DNA of 64,000 nucleotides from Moraxella caprae DSM 19149 (GTDB lineage: Bacteria > Pseudomonadota > Gammaproteobacteria > Pseudomonadales > Moraxellaceae), in NCBI RefSeq assembly GCF_000426885.1, contig NZ_AUGF01000001.1:1-64000 (forward strand), given 5' to 3'. Made by a program: the position numbers and the translations under genes. Position 1 is the first letter of the stretch. Each line of letters starts with the position of its first letter. Below, one piece after another: positions 31,289-39,332 of this stretch. The notes beneath the pieces were generated by a model. That model saw only the letters and a list, made by a program, of their open reading frames with translations. It had not been told where the DNA came from and did no database searches.

Positions 31289-32393
31289 ATACGGCTTGAC
31301 CCAAGCCAAAATTGCCAAAGCCCTAAAAGTCAGTCCTGCCACGATTAACCTGATTTTTAATCATGGCAAATACCCCAAAACAGGGGCAAACGACTTATAT
31401 GAACGATTGTGCGAGCATTTAAGCGGTCAAAACGTGTCCCAAGCCGACATTGACACCATTGCCAAACCCCAAACCCAAACCAAATTAAGCAAACAGGAGC
31501 AAGCGATGCTACTTAGAAAACAAACCCTAAGCCACCCAGCCAAACGCCAGTTTAAGCTGTTCACCAACATCTTTACCGACAATGTGCGTGAAGCCAATCA
31601 AGTCTATCAAAATAGCGACATCAAGGACATTCGTGAAGCCCTATGGCAGACGGCTCGAGGCAATATGAGTTTTGTTGCCGTCATAGGTCAGTCAGGGGCT
31701 GGCAAAAGCACGCTCCGCCGTGAACTTATTGACCGACTTGACCGCCAAAAAGAGAGCGTGATTGTCATTGAGCCGTATGTTTTGGCAACCGAAGACAATG
31801 ACATTAAGGGCAAAACTTTAAAATCCGTCCACATTGCCGAAAGCATTCTTGCCACGCTCGCCCCAAGTGTGAATGCCAAGCGTAGCCCAGAGGCTCGTTT
31901 TCGCCAAGTGCATAACCTGCTTAAAGAAAGTAGCAAGGCTGGCAATCATCATTTGCTGATTATTGAAGAGGCTCATAGCTTACCCATTCCAACTTTAAAG
32001 CACCTTAAAAGATTTTTGGAATTGGAAAATGGTTTTACCCCGCTTTTGTCAATTGTACTCATTGGGCAAAATGAACTTAAAAACAAGCTGTCCGAAAACA
32101 ATGAACAAGTGCGAGAAGTCGTCCAACGCTGTGAGATTTTTGAGCTTGCCCCCTTTGACCGAGACAGCCTAGAAGCCTACTTACAACACCGCTCACAAAG
32201 TGCAGGGCGTGAGCTTGGCGAGTTTATTGATGAAAGCGGACTAAACGCCATTGCTCACCGCCTTAGTGCACAGAAAGGAGCAGATAGCCTACTTTATCCT
32301 CTAGCGGTTGGCAATCTTTTAACTGGGGCGTTAAATGTCGCCAGCGAACTTGGAATGCCTGTCGTTACGGGCGATTTGGTAAAAGAAGTTTAA
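31251..32393 (+). CDS. MuB-type AAA+ target-selection ATPase
   Basis: The product is 380 residues. The N-terminal HTH (LTQAKIAKALKVSPATINLI) is as in MuB. The ATPase core has Walker A IGQSGAGKSTLRREL near 145 and Walker B HLLIIEEAHSL near 235. MuB coats target DNA, delivers it to MuA and gives target immunity. Two ATGs (31251 and 31257) are possible; the second has better spacing from GGAG. The 38-base overlap with the transposase gene suggests coupled translation. Confidence 0.92.
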   Translation: MNMTNTPKHWLDKYGLTQAKIAKALKVSPATINLIFNHGKYPKTGANDLYERLCEHLSGQNVSQADIDTIAKPQTQTKLSKQEQAMLLRKQTLSHPAKRQFKLFTNIFTDNVREANQVYQNSDIKDIREALWQTARGNMSFVAVIGQSGAGKSTLRRELIDRLDRQKESVIVIEPYVLATEDNDIKGKTLKSVHIAESILATLAPSVNAKRSPEARFRQVHNLLKESSKAGNHHLLIIEEAHSLPIPTLKHLKRFLELENGFTPLLSIVLIGQNELKNKLSENNEQVREVVQRCEIFELAPFDRDSLEAYLQHRSQSAGRELGEFIDESGLNAIAHRLSAQKGADSLLYPLAVGNLLTGALNVASELGMPVVTGDLVKEV

Positions 32394-32411
32394 TTAAGAT
32401 AGGTGTAAAAA

Positions 32412-32642
32412 ATGAATACTAGCCCATTCTCCAACGAGCAGTCCCACTCCAAAGACAAGCACCCAGCCCTATCGGTGTCCGAATACCTATGGCTACAACA
32501 CGAAAAGAAGCGACTGGCACAAATGGATATGGACATCGTGCGTATGCAATACCGACAAGACCGCCAGTCTGCGTGGATTGCCTTGCTTATCTTGACCGTG
32601 ATTGTGCTAGCGATTGGCTTGGTGTTTACGCTGATATTTTAG
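32412..32642 (+). CDS. Small single-span membrane protein
   Basis: The product is 76 residues, a charged N-terminus (LQHEKKRLAQMDMDIVRMQY) and a strongly hydrophobic C-terminal helix (AWIALLILTVIVLAIGLVF). No family recognised. It lies between MuB and other small early genes, where transposable phages often keep host-takeover or exclusion proteins. Confidence 0.6.
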   Translation: MNTSPFSNEQSHSKDKHPALSVSEYLWLQHEKKRLAQMDMDIVRMQYRQDRQSAWIALLILTVIVLAIGLVFTLIF

Positions 32643-32651
32643 GAGCAACTT

Positions 32652-32900
32652 ATGCCAATGATTTTACACATTGACGATAATACCGATGCCAAAAACTCGC
32701 TAGGCTTGCTAATGCTAGATGAAGCCTTGCAAATCCTAATCAAAAATGGCGAGCTTGACAAAGAAAAACTGGCAACGGCGATTATGACCGCCAAAGATGA
32801 TTTATTCAAACTCAACCAAGACAATGACGATAACCTGCTAAAAATGCGACTGTTTATGACCGCTCACACTTTGCAATGTCGTTATCTTGAATTAACTTAA
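32652..32900 (+). CDS. Hypothetical early protein
   Basis: The product is 82 residues, acidic and helical (MLDEALQILIKNGELDKEKL), with no membrane segment. Start preceded by AGGAGC. No family recognised. Confidence 0.58.
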   Translation: MPMILHIDDNTDAKNSLGLLMLDEALQILIKNGELDKEKLATAIMTAKDDLFKLNQDNDDNLLKMRLFMTAHTLQCRYLELT

Positions 32901-32923
32901 TAACCAATCCAATCGGAGTAATT

Positions 32924-33214
32924 ATGACCGACACCGAAACCCAAAAGCCACTCATCTTGACAGTTGACGAGTTTTTAGATGCAGATTTTTCTTCAGAGAA
33001 GTTGCTAGGCTCTGCTTTGTATTTAATGTACCACGAAATTCCAGAAATCAAGCAACTTATTGATAGTAATGCTGATAAATTAGGTAATGGCTACTGTTTT
33101 GGCGATATTCATTATTTTGATAGTCAATTATATGAACGCATTCGTATTCAACTTAGTCTTGCTAGTGATAAATCTGTTGAACTGACAGTCTTTTTAACCA
33201 AACCTGCGGAGTAA
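32924..33214 (+). CDS. Hypothetical early protein
   Basis: The product is 96 residues, strongly acidic (about 18 Asp/Glu), with no signal peptide. More AT-rich than its neighbours, which may mean a separate origin. Small acidic early phage proteins often mimic DNA or inhibit host enzymes, but nothing specific supports that here. GGAG precedes the start. Confidence 0.58.
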   Translation: MTDTETQKPLILTVDEFLDADFSSEKLLGSALYLMYHEIPEIKQLIDSNADKLGNGYCFGDIHYFDSQLYERIRIQLSLASDKSVELTVFLTKPAE

Positions 33215-33217
33215 CCT

Positions 33218-33733
33218 ATGAAAAAACCCACCAAAACCAAAGCAAAAGCCCTACAAGCGTGCCAAAGCCTTGATGAAGCCCAAGTCATCATCAAAACCAT
33301 TGGCGAACATAACCGTGAAATCACACGGCTCACAGGGCAAATGAACGATGAAGTGGCGGACATTACCCAAAGTTATGCCGAAAAAATCAATCCTTTAAAA
33401 CTTGCCATCGACGAGCTGACGCCCAAGCTACAAATTTGGTGTGAAGCGAACCGTGCAATGCTCTTAAAAGATGGGGGTAAAACTGCAAACCTTATCACAG
33501 GTGAAGTGTCGTGGCGTATCCGTCCGCCGTCTGTATCATTGCGTAAGATTGATGAAGTGATTGAGCGACTAGAACGCTTTGGACTGCACCGCTTTATTCG
33601 CACCAAAAAGGAGGTAAACAAAGACGCTATTTTAAATGAACCCAATGCCGTAACTGACATCAATGGCATTACCATTAGTACAGGTGTGGAAGATTTTATC
33701 GTTTCGCCCTTTGAAATTGATGTCAAACCTTAA
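33218..33733 (+). CDS. gam: Gam-like host-nuclease inhibitor
   Basis: The product is 171 residues and starts with a lysine-rich stretch. The Gam pattern is clear: a long coiled coil ([20 protein letters not shown] … [10 protein letters not shown]), then [20 protein letters not shown] and [18 protein letters not shown]. Mu Gam binds DNA ends as a Ku-like dimer and blocks exonucleases such as RecBCD. Confidence 0.9.
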   Translation: MKKPTKTKAKALQACQSLDEAQVIIKTIGEHNREITRLTGQMNDEVADITQSYAEKINPLKLAIDELTPKLQIWCEANRAMLLKDGGKTANLITGEVSWRIRPPSVSLRKIDEVIERLERFGLHRFIRTKKEVNKDAILNEPNAVTDINGITISTGVEDFIVSPFEIDVKP

Positions 33734-33759
33734 TTTTAACCTTAAAAAGGAAAATCCTT

Positions 33760-33921
33760 ATGAACAAACAAGAACTTATCCAAGCCGTAGCTGACAAATC
33801 TGGCTTGACTCAAAAAGCCCGTACAGGTCGCAACCCCCAAACAGGCGAAAAATTGACAATTCCAGCCAAAAAAGTGCCGAGCTTTAAGGCAAGTAAAGGG
33901 CTAAGAGACGCTGTCAATTAA
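33760..33921 (+). CDS. Mini-HU: HU-family protein lacking its central part
   Basis: The product is 53 residues. The first 19 ([19 protein letters not shown]) match the HU N-terminal helix; the rest ([20 protein letters not shown] … [11 protein letters not shown]) matches the C-terminal half, which carries the DNA-contacting RNPQTGE turn. About 37 residues are missing between them in frame, i.e. helix 2 and the dimer strands. A clear ribosome site (AAGG) and terminator follow normal gene structure. It may still bind DNA, or act as a decoy subunit. Confidence 0.75.
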   Translation: MNKQELIQAVADKSGLTQKARTGRNPQTGEKLTIPAKKVPSFKASKGLRDAVN

Positions 33922-33939
33922 CCCATTTTTAGGTAAAAC

Positions 33940-33983
33940 AAAAGCGTTTAAAGTGGGTTAAAAGTCGCTTTAAACGCTTTTTT
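33940..33983 (+). terminator. Terminator carrying a Mor/C-like box in its loop
   Basis: A perfect 13-bp stem AAAGCGTTTAAAG/CTTTAAACGCTTT with a 14-base loop and T-run ends the early operon after mini-HU. The left arm and loop, GTTTAAAG…GGTTAAAAGTC, match 18 of 21 positions of the late box, but no -10 stands at the late-promoter distance. Confidence 0.7.
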
Positions 33984-34003
33984 ACAACCATTCGGAGCAT
34001 AAA

Positions 34004-34546
34004 ATGACCCAAACCACCCCAAAACCTTATGACAAAAAGAAAAAGCTAGTCGAGCTTATCCATATTGGAAAATCCAAATTATGCCTTGATGACGAAACTT
34101 ATCGTACTTTGCTTGAAACCACCACAGGCAAAACCAGCACCAAAGAAATGACCTTAGGCGAATTAAACAAGGTAATGACACGGCTTAAACAGCTCGGCTT
34201 TACCCCCACCGCCCCCAAGTCAGCAGGTAAAATCAAGCAAGACAAAGACCCCCAAGCCAAACTTATCCGTCATTTATGGCTAACTTTGCATAATTTGGGG
34301 GCAGTCAAAGACCCGAGCGAAAAAGCCCTATGTGCCTATGTTAAAAGACAAACTGGAATTGATTTATTGGCGTGGCTACCCAGCCATAAGGCAAGCACAG
34401 TCATTGAAAGCCTTAAAAAATGGGTTGAGCGGGTAGAAAAGCAAGCCAAAACAACGGAAAGTACCACCCACATTCACGGCGATTTTACAGGCATTATTGC
34501 AGGAAAAAATTCCACCGTTGTCCAAATCAACATCAATCAACCTTAG
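34004..34546 (+). CDS. gemA: GemA-like regulator (DUF1018)
   Basis: The product is 180 residues with the DUF1018 pattern: LIHIGKSKLCLDDETYRTLL near 15, KQLGFTPTAP, then a second domain DPQAKLIRHLWLTLHNLGAV … ALCAYVKRQTGID. In Mu, GemA (gp16) affects host gene expression and DNA supercoiling. The end (HIHGDFTGIIAGKNSTVVQI) is a small beta-type extension. It stands between two terminators. Confidence 0.85.
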   Translation: MTQTTPKPYDKKKKLVELIHIGKSKLCLDDETYRTLLETTTGKTSTKEMTLGELNKVMTRLKQLGFTPTAPKSAGKIKQDKDPQAKLIRHLWLTLHNLGAVKDPSEKALCAYVKRQTGIDLLAWLPSHKASTVIESLKKWVERVEKQAKTTESTTHIHGDFTGIIAGKNSTVVQININQP

Positions 34547-34558
34547 CTCAATCCAAGA

Positions 34559-34588
34559 AAAAAACCACGACAAAAATCGTGGTTTTTT
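34559..34588 (+). terminator. Rho-independent terminator after gemA
   Basis: AAAACCACGA/TCGTGGTTTT stem with 6-base loop and T6. Confidence 0.85.
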
Positions 34589-34698
34589 ACCCAAAAAAAT
34601 AAGCCAAATTAAGTCAAATAAGACTTGCTATGCGTGCCGACAAGAGCGATACTGTCCCTACACAAACAATTTAACCAACTGATTTTAAAGGTGTTTTT

Positions 34699-35124
34699 AT
34701 GTTAGATGTTCAACAAATTTTCCAATACACCCAAGATTTTGGCGTAGCAGAATGCGAAATGACAGGCGATGATGAGCTATGGGTGCGTGGCAAGGAATGG
34801 GGGACGCACATCATCATCAAAATGATGAAAAATAAGCCAGTATTGACAGTTTGGGGCGGTGATGACTGTCAAGAAGTATTAGACAGAACAAGCCTACCAA
34901 GCGTTGCAGCCTTACACGCCTACTTAGACGAACACGCCAGAGTTACAAGCGATAACACACAAAGCAAAGACACCAGCATGATTGATATTTACATCAACAT
35001 CATCAAAGAAAAATTAGCCGAACAGCAAATCAGCCTTGATTTTGACAAGCAGACCAAAGCCGAGCGGTTGGTGGTTAGGCACATTGAAAACAAACTGGCT
35101 GAAATTATTCAATTTCTACAATAA
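34699..35124 (+). CDS. Hypothetical moron-like gene at the right end
   Basis: The product is 141 residues with a terminator on each side, so it forms its own unit in the way of morons. The first half may be a small beta domain (GDDELWVRGKEWGTHIIIKM, LTVWGGDD); the second half is helical. No family recognised and no resemblance to the anti-CRISPR proteins I know. The place beside the attachment end is often used for lysogenic-conversion or defence genes. Confidence 0.6.
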   Translation: MLDVQQIFQYTQDFGVAECEMTGDDELWVRGKEWGTHIIIKMMKNKPVLTVWGGDDCQEVLDRTSLPSVAALHAYLDEHARVTSDNTQSKDTSMIDIYINIIKEKLAEQQISLDFDKQTKAERLVVRHIENKLAEIIQFLQ

Positions 35125-35138
35125 TCCAACTCAAAGCA

Positions 35139-35166
35139 AAAGCCCCAGACCAAAATCTGGGGCTTT
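35139..35166 (+). terminator. Terminator of the right-end gene
   Basis: AAAGCCCCAGA/TCTGGGGCTTT stem, 6-base loop, T-rich end. Confidence 0.85.
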
Positions 35167-35374
35167 ATTGTATGGGCTAGGTATGTTATGGTAAAATGCG
35201 AAAACGAAGTCGCTTTTGCTATTTTGCTATGATTTTCTCATCTTGCCAACCGACTTAAATCTCATTGCATAATGTGCAACGCAATTGCAAAAGACCCTTC
35301 CCACTTTCTCCACCATGTTCCCTGTTCTTCCCATTTATCTCGGAATTCTGATTAGATTATATCAATAGGGTTCA
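35167..35374. other. Prophage right end, transposase-binding region
   Basis: No gene. It holds AATGCGAAAACGAAGTCGC, resembling the GCGAAA-type core of Mu end sites, and the inverted GCGAA…TTCGC stem also seen at 13480 and 28924. MuA-type proteins need several sites in about 200 bases at each end, and this spacer has that size. Confidence 0.5.
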
Positions 35375-35380
35375 TCTTTT
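35375..35380. repeat. Prophage target-site duplication, right copy
   Basis: TCTTTT, matching 90-95. Confidence 0.9.
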
Positions 35381-35501
35381 AGGGATAGGTCTTTGTCAGG
35401 CTTTGCGCTTTGACGAATATGGTAATAAAACACACTTCTTGGCAGGTTTGAAACTGCCAGTAGGTTGTTAAGTTTGTGTTTATGCCTTAATTCTTGAACA
35501 A

Positions 35502-36065
35502 TCAGGACTTGTTCTTTTGTTGTGCTTCTTGTTCCTTTTGACGAATTAAGGCATCTAGCTTTTTTAGGTAGTCGTTCTCTGCTCTAAGATAGGCAAGCTC
35601 AGCAAGTAAGTCATCAACGCTTTTTTCATTGTCTGGTTTGGCCTGCCAACTTGGTTTGCTTGTTGTTTTGTTTGTTAATTTGTTTTGATTGGCGTTGTGC
35701 TTGTTTGACATTGCTTTTCTGCCTTTGGGTTTGGGGGTGAGTCCCATTATACCAAAGGTTTGATAAGACTTTAACCAATTGGACAGTAAAGAAGGTGTTG
35801 GTAGGTTAAGTTCTATGGCAAGTTTGGTTAGAGATTTGCCATTTTGAATTTGTTTGATTGCGTTTAGTTTAAAGTCTGTGTCATAGACGGCTTTGGTACT
35901 TCGTCTTTGAATACCATCAATGCCGTGTGCTTGATAGAGTTTGACCCACTGCTTGATCATACTGTCTGTGGATAGGTTAAACTGTTTAGCGGTTTGCTTG
36001 TAACCGTGTCCGTTTAGATAATATGCTATTACAGACAGTTTAAAGTCGGTGGTGTATTTTGCCAT
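35502..36065 (-). CDS. IS3-family transposase OrfA
   Basis: The product is 187 residues from ATG 36065 (MAKYTTDFKLSVIAYYL). It has two helix-turn-helix repeats (GYKQTAKQFNLSTDSMIKQW and KSLTKLAIELNLPTPSLLSN) and a C-terminal leucine-zipper-like coil (DDLLAELAYLRAENDYLKKL), as in IS150-type OrfA. With orfB interrupted the element can no longer make a full OrfAB transposase, but OrfA alone could still act as a repressor of related copies. Confidence 0.85.
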   Translation of the reverse strand: MAKYTTDFKLSVIAYYLNGHGYKQTAKQFNLSTDSMIKQWVKLYQAHGIDGIQRRSTKAVYDTDFKLNAIKQIQNGKSLTKLAIELNLPTPSLLSNWLKSYQTFGIMGLTPKPKGRKAMSNKHNANQNKLTNKTTSKPSWQAKPDNEKSVDDLLAELAYLRAENDYLKKLDALIRQKEQEAQQKNKS

Positions 36066-36134
36066 AGAAAGCACCCCAAAGGTTAGTGTGAGTGGCGAGC
36101 TTTGGGGTGCGGTTCACAGACAGGGTTTTTATCA

Positions 36135-37811
36135 TTATACCACCGCTTTTTGTGGTTCTTTTTGGCGAATAAAGGCATACAGTATACCAGTTACCAGACT
36201 ACCGACCGTAATAGCCACCAGATACATGAGTGGTTGTGAGACGAACGGTATCACAAACAGTCCGCCATGCGGTGCTTGTAGCCCGATACCAAGCCCCATA
36301 GAAATCGCCCCTGCCAATGCCCCACCGACCACAGAGGCGATAATCACACGAGCAGGGTCAGCCGCCACAAAAGGCAATGCCCCTTCTGAGATAAAGCACA
36401 GACCCAACACAAAGGACGCTTTACCGGCGTTACGCTGATTGTCATTGAACTTATTTTTGGCAATCCACGTCGCTATCGCCATACCAATGGGCGGCACCAT
36501 GCCCCCTGCCATTGCCGCCGCAATCGGTGTAAACACCCCTGAGGCAATCATACCCACCGAGAACGTATAAGCTGCCTTATTCACAGGGCCGCCCATGTCG
36601 GTACACATCATCGCCCCCAAAATCAGCCCCAAGATAATGGCATTGGTGTCATTCATGGTTTTTAGCCACTCGGTTAGGGCAGTCATGAGTGCCGCCATAG
36701 GCGGATTAATGGCATAGACCATGAGCAGACCAACGATGAGCGAACCCAATAACGGCAATATCAAAATCGGCTTTAAGGACGTCAAACTGGCAGGTAGTTT
36801 GATGACATCATTTAAAAACTTGACCGTATAACCTGCCAAAAAACCAGCAATGATACCGCCTAAAATCCCTGCCCCTGCGGTATTGGCAAGCATACCACCA
36901 ATCAGACCCACCGCCAAACCGGGGCGGTCAGCGATAGAGTAAGCCACATAGCCGGCAAACACCGCAATCATCAAGGCGAACGCACCACCGCCACCAATGT
37001 CCATAAGTGCTTTGGGTAAGCCAAAGGCAATGCTCTCATCTTTAAAGGCTTCCACGCCAAACATAAAGGACATGGCAATGAGCAAACCACCTGCCACCAC
37101 GAGTGGCAACATATGCGACACGCCTGTCATTAGGTGCTTATACAACCCCTTTTTCTCATCGCTCTCGCCTGCCGTGCTTGCACTTTGGGTGCCGCCATAG
37201 ACACTTGCTTGATGAAAGGCTTTGGCAAATTCTTGCTCGGTTTTTTTGAGTGCCAACCCTGTGGACGTGCGGTACATTTTTTTGCCACTAAATTTAGACA
37301 AATCCACGTCAATGTCCGCCGCCACAAACACCAAATCCGCCTGTGCCACTTCGTCTGCCGTAATGGCATTACCCACACCAACCTGCCCACGGGTCTCCAC
37401 CTTGATGTTCCAGCCCTGTGCTTTGGCATAGTTCTCAATGGCTTCTGCCGACATAAAGGTATGAGCCACCCCTGTCGGACAAGCGGTAACTGCCACGATG
37501 TTACGCACCGATGAATTTGCCGACTTTAAAACCGCTTGGTCGGTTTGGGTGGGCGTAAGCAGTGTCTTTAAATAATCCACATCGCCAAATTTGGCTGAAT
37601 CAAGCTCATGCTGATTTAGATAAATGACCTGCTCGGTGCTGGCTCGCTCATCATCAGTGATGACCACGCTCACACCATGAGCGGTGTTTTTGTCTGTGAT
37701 AAATTGTGCGTCAATGCCATTTTTTTGCAAACTGGCAACCAACTGCTTGGCAATGAGCAAGCCATAAGCAGAATTATCCGCCACGCTAATGGCATAAGTT
37801 TTGTTTGTCAT
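36135..37811 (-). CDS. fruA: Fructose PTS EIIBC
   Basis: The product is 558 residues. An N-terminal EIIB-like part is followed by the active EIIB domain with TACPTGVAHTFMSAE near 108 (phosphocysteine) and a membrane EIIC with about eight to ten segments and the conserved GGPVNKAAYTF and PPIGMAIA regions. It imports fructose as fructose 1-phosphate. Third gene after fruB and fruK. The 539-base gap upstream holds inserted repeats, so it may need its own promoter. Confidence 0.93.
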   Translation of the reverse strand: MTNKTYAISVADNSAYGLLIAKQLVASLQKNGIDAQFITDKNTAHGVSVVITDDERASTEQVIYLNQHELDSAKFGDVDYLKTLLTPTQTDQAVLKSANSSVRNIVAVTACPTGVAHTFMSAEAIENYAKAQGWNIKVETRGQVGVGNAITADEVAQADLVFVAADIDVDLSKFSGKKMYRTSTGLALKKTEQEFAKAFHQASVYGGTQSASTAGESDEKKGLYKHLMTGVSHMLPLVVAGGLLIAMSFMFGVEAFKDESIAFGLPKALMDIGGGGAFALMIAVFAGYVAYSIADRPGLAVGLIGGMLANTAGAGILGGIIAGFLAGYTVKFLNDVIKLPASLTSLKPILILPLLGSLIVGLLMVYAINPPMAALMTALTEWLKTMNDTNAIILGLILGAMMCTDMGGPVNKAAYTFSVGMIASGVFTPIAAAMAGGMVPPIGMAIATWIAKNKFNDNQRNAGKASFVLGLCFISEGALPFVAADPARVIIASVVGGALAGAISMGLGIGLQAPHGGLFVIPFVSQPLMYLVAITVGSLVTGILYAFIRQKEPQKAVV

Positions 37812-38142
37812 AGGGTTTGCCTATTTTTCAATTTTTAATTTTAATTTACTTCAATCTCAACTTAAATTTACAAATTATTGATTTTTCAATGATTATTTTT
37901 CTGGTTGTAGGGGCGAGTTACAATTAGCCCTTGATAAATCAATCGCTTATACAAAGTTGAGAACAGGGTTTTAATTTTTGGTAGTAGTCTAAAAAGTATG
38001 CCAAACTAGGTTTTCCGTTCGCCCTGAGCCATGCCTACGGGTAGGAAAACCGTTAGGTTTGACAAGCTCACCACGAACGGTTTTCTTTGTAGCATACTTT
38101 TTGAACCAGAGCCTAATTTTTAAATTCAATTCAGCCTAAACT
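37812..38142. repeat. Intergenic repeats between fruK and fruA
   Basis: 37901-37951 (GTTGTAGGGGCGAGTTACAA, then CCCTTGATAAATCAAT) recurs near 42645-42700. Further on, at about 38005-38090, GTTTTCCGTTCGCCCTGAGC and an inverted CTCACCACGAACGG form an REP-like dyad. No ORF. Confidence 0.6.
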
Positions 38143-38348
38143 TAGGGCATGCCTGCCTTTTGTATTTGCAATGAATAATGTGAAAAATCGCCCGTTTTTC
38201 AAGGAAAAATGAAGTTTGATCGTCATTCTATCAAATAAGCTTTTGCCTCCGAGCCACAAGATTTAGCCATTTTTCATGCAAAAACATTATTTTATTTCCA
38301 AAATATTTCTATATTGTAAATAGTGTTATAAAGGGCAGGCACGCCCTA
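38143..38348. repeat. TA-flanked miniature element, copy 1
   Basis: 206 bp with inverted ends TAGGGCATGCCTGCC and GGCAGGCACGCCCTA. The interior has ATCGCCCGTTTTTCAAGG and GATTTAGCCATTTTTCATGC, shared with copies at 42256, 43720, 59171 and 61360. Too small to code for a transposase. Terminal TA on both sides suggests an IS630/mariner-type origin. Confidence 0.75.
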
Positions 38349-38350
38349 GA

Positions 38351-39331
38351 TTAAGCCAATTTTTTCACAGCAACTTGCTCAATTAAGTCAGTTAGTACGT
38401 CCTGCTCTGGCACTTTAAAGCCAATGATACAGACCGCATGAGCCGATAAAGCAGTTGCCCTTGCCAATGCCTTGGTTGGCTCATCTTCTCGGAGCAAGCC
38501 AAAAATCATACCCGCGGTAAAGGTATCACCCGCCCCCACGGTACTTTTGACAGTCATGACAGGCGGTGTCGCCCCATATATCTCACGCCCATTAGGGGTT
38601 TGACGTAACCAATGCACGCCCTTCTCGCCCATCGAGATAAAAACATGCTCAATATGGCTATGAATCTCATCAAAGAGTGCCACCTGCTCATCTAGCCCAT
38701 CGGCACGTATGCCAAAGGCTTCAAACAGCTCATCGTTGTTGGGCTTGATAAGCCATAACGGATAACGCATGGCGATTTTTAGAGCCTCGCCACTGACATC
38801 AACCGCCACTTTGCTGTGGATATTTGTCAGCAGAGCAAGCAAATGGTCAAAGTCAGGCAAACCAAAACCCGTCGCCAAACTGCCAGCAATCAGCACCGCA
38901 TCGCAGGCAGGGGCAAGCTCTGCCACCTGCTCAAAAAAGTGCAGTTTGTCCGTCTCGGTCACCACAAAGCCCTGACCATTGACATCTGTGGTGCGACCGA
39001 CACCATCGACCACATCGGCAAGTTTGATGTTGGTGCGAGTAATGCCTGCCACTCGCACAAAGCTGTCAGTAACCCAACCTAGATTCTCACTGTGGTTTAG
39101 GGCATCACGCTCGTCAAAGAGTCGGTTAAAAATACCGTCATTATCACCACCCAAAAACCCTGTAGCAAGGGCATTTACGCCCAAATCCGCCAAAATCTGA
39201 GCAGCGTTTAGACCTTTGCCCGCAGCATCCATCTGACTGGATAAGGCACGATTCACCGCCCCAAGCGTTAGCACATCAAGACTGACCGTCATGTCGATGG
39301 CAGGGTTTAGGGTAATACAAAGCACTTGCAT
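38351..39331 (-). CDS. fruK: 1-phosphofructokinase
   Basis: The product is 326 residues, PfkB family: N-terminal MQVLCITLNPAIDMTVSL, AAGKGLNAAQILADLG near 37 and the C-terminal VKSTVGAGDTFTAGMIFGL with catalytic Asp. It phosphorylates fructose 1-phosphate to fructose 1,6-bisphosphate with ATP. Starts one base after the fruB stop codon region, so the two are co-translated. Confidence 0.93.
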   Translation of the reverse strand: MQVLCITLNPAIDMTVSLDVLTLGAVNRALSSQMDAAGKGLNAAQILADLGVNALATGFLGGDNDGIFNRLFDERDALNHSENLGWVTDSFVRVAGITRTNIKLADVVDGVGRTTDVNGQGFVVTETDKLHFFEQVAELAPACDAVLIAGSLATGFGLPDFDHLLALLTNIHSKVAVDVSGEALKIAMRYPLWLIKPNNDELFEAFGIRADGLDEQVALFDEIHSHIEHVFISMGEKGVHWLRQTPNGREIYGATPPVMTVKSTVGAGDTFTAGMIFGLLREDEPTKALARATALSAHAVCIIGFKVPEQDVLTDLIEQVAVKKLA

Positions 39332-39332
39332 A

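Larger units (their letters stand above)
96..35374. mobile_element. Complete Mu-like transposable prophage, siphovirus-type
   Basis: The left end reads TGATGCCC and the right end, read inward on the minus strand, is TGAACCC, so both begin TGA. Mu-family genes are present: MuA, MuB, Gam, GemA, Mor/C, gp27 to gp31-like, protease/scaffold, gp36/gp37-like and Com with a methyltransferase. The capsid and decoration proteins are of lambda E/D type, and the tail genes are those of a long non-contractile tail. Early genes are on +, late genes and the repressor on -, diverging from about 26.2-27.3 kb, unlike phage Mu itself where nearly all genes share one strand. Length (35.3 kb) is normal for the group. 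Confidence 0.93.
35375..36115 (-). mobile_element. IS3-family element, orfA and orfB start (right of prophage)
   Basis: The promoter-proximal part of the IS: end near 36115 (TGAACCGCACCCC read inward on minus), orfA, and the start of orfB (QVLIVQELRHKHKLNNLL … DLSLK) up to the prophage. A 0-frame A AAA AAG heptamer at 35565-35559 would let ribosomes slip -1 from orfA into orfB. The IS end lies about 20 bases from the fruA stop. Confidence 0.85.

Noticed and set aside
33940-33983. Fifth late promoter before gemA
   Set aside because: Box matches 18 of 21 positions but no -10 is found 18-19 bases downstream, and the sequence is an evident terminator.
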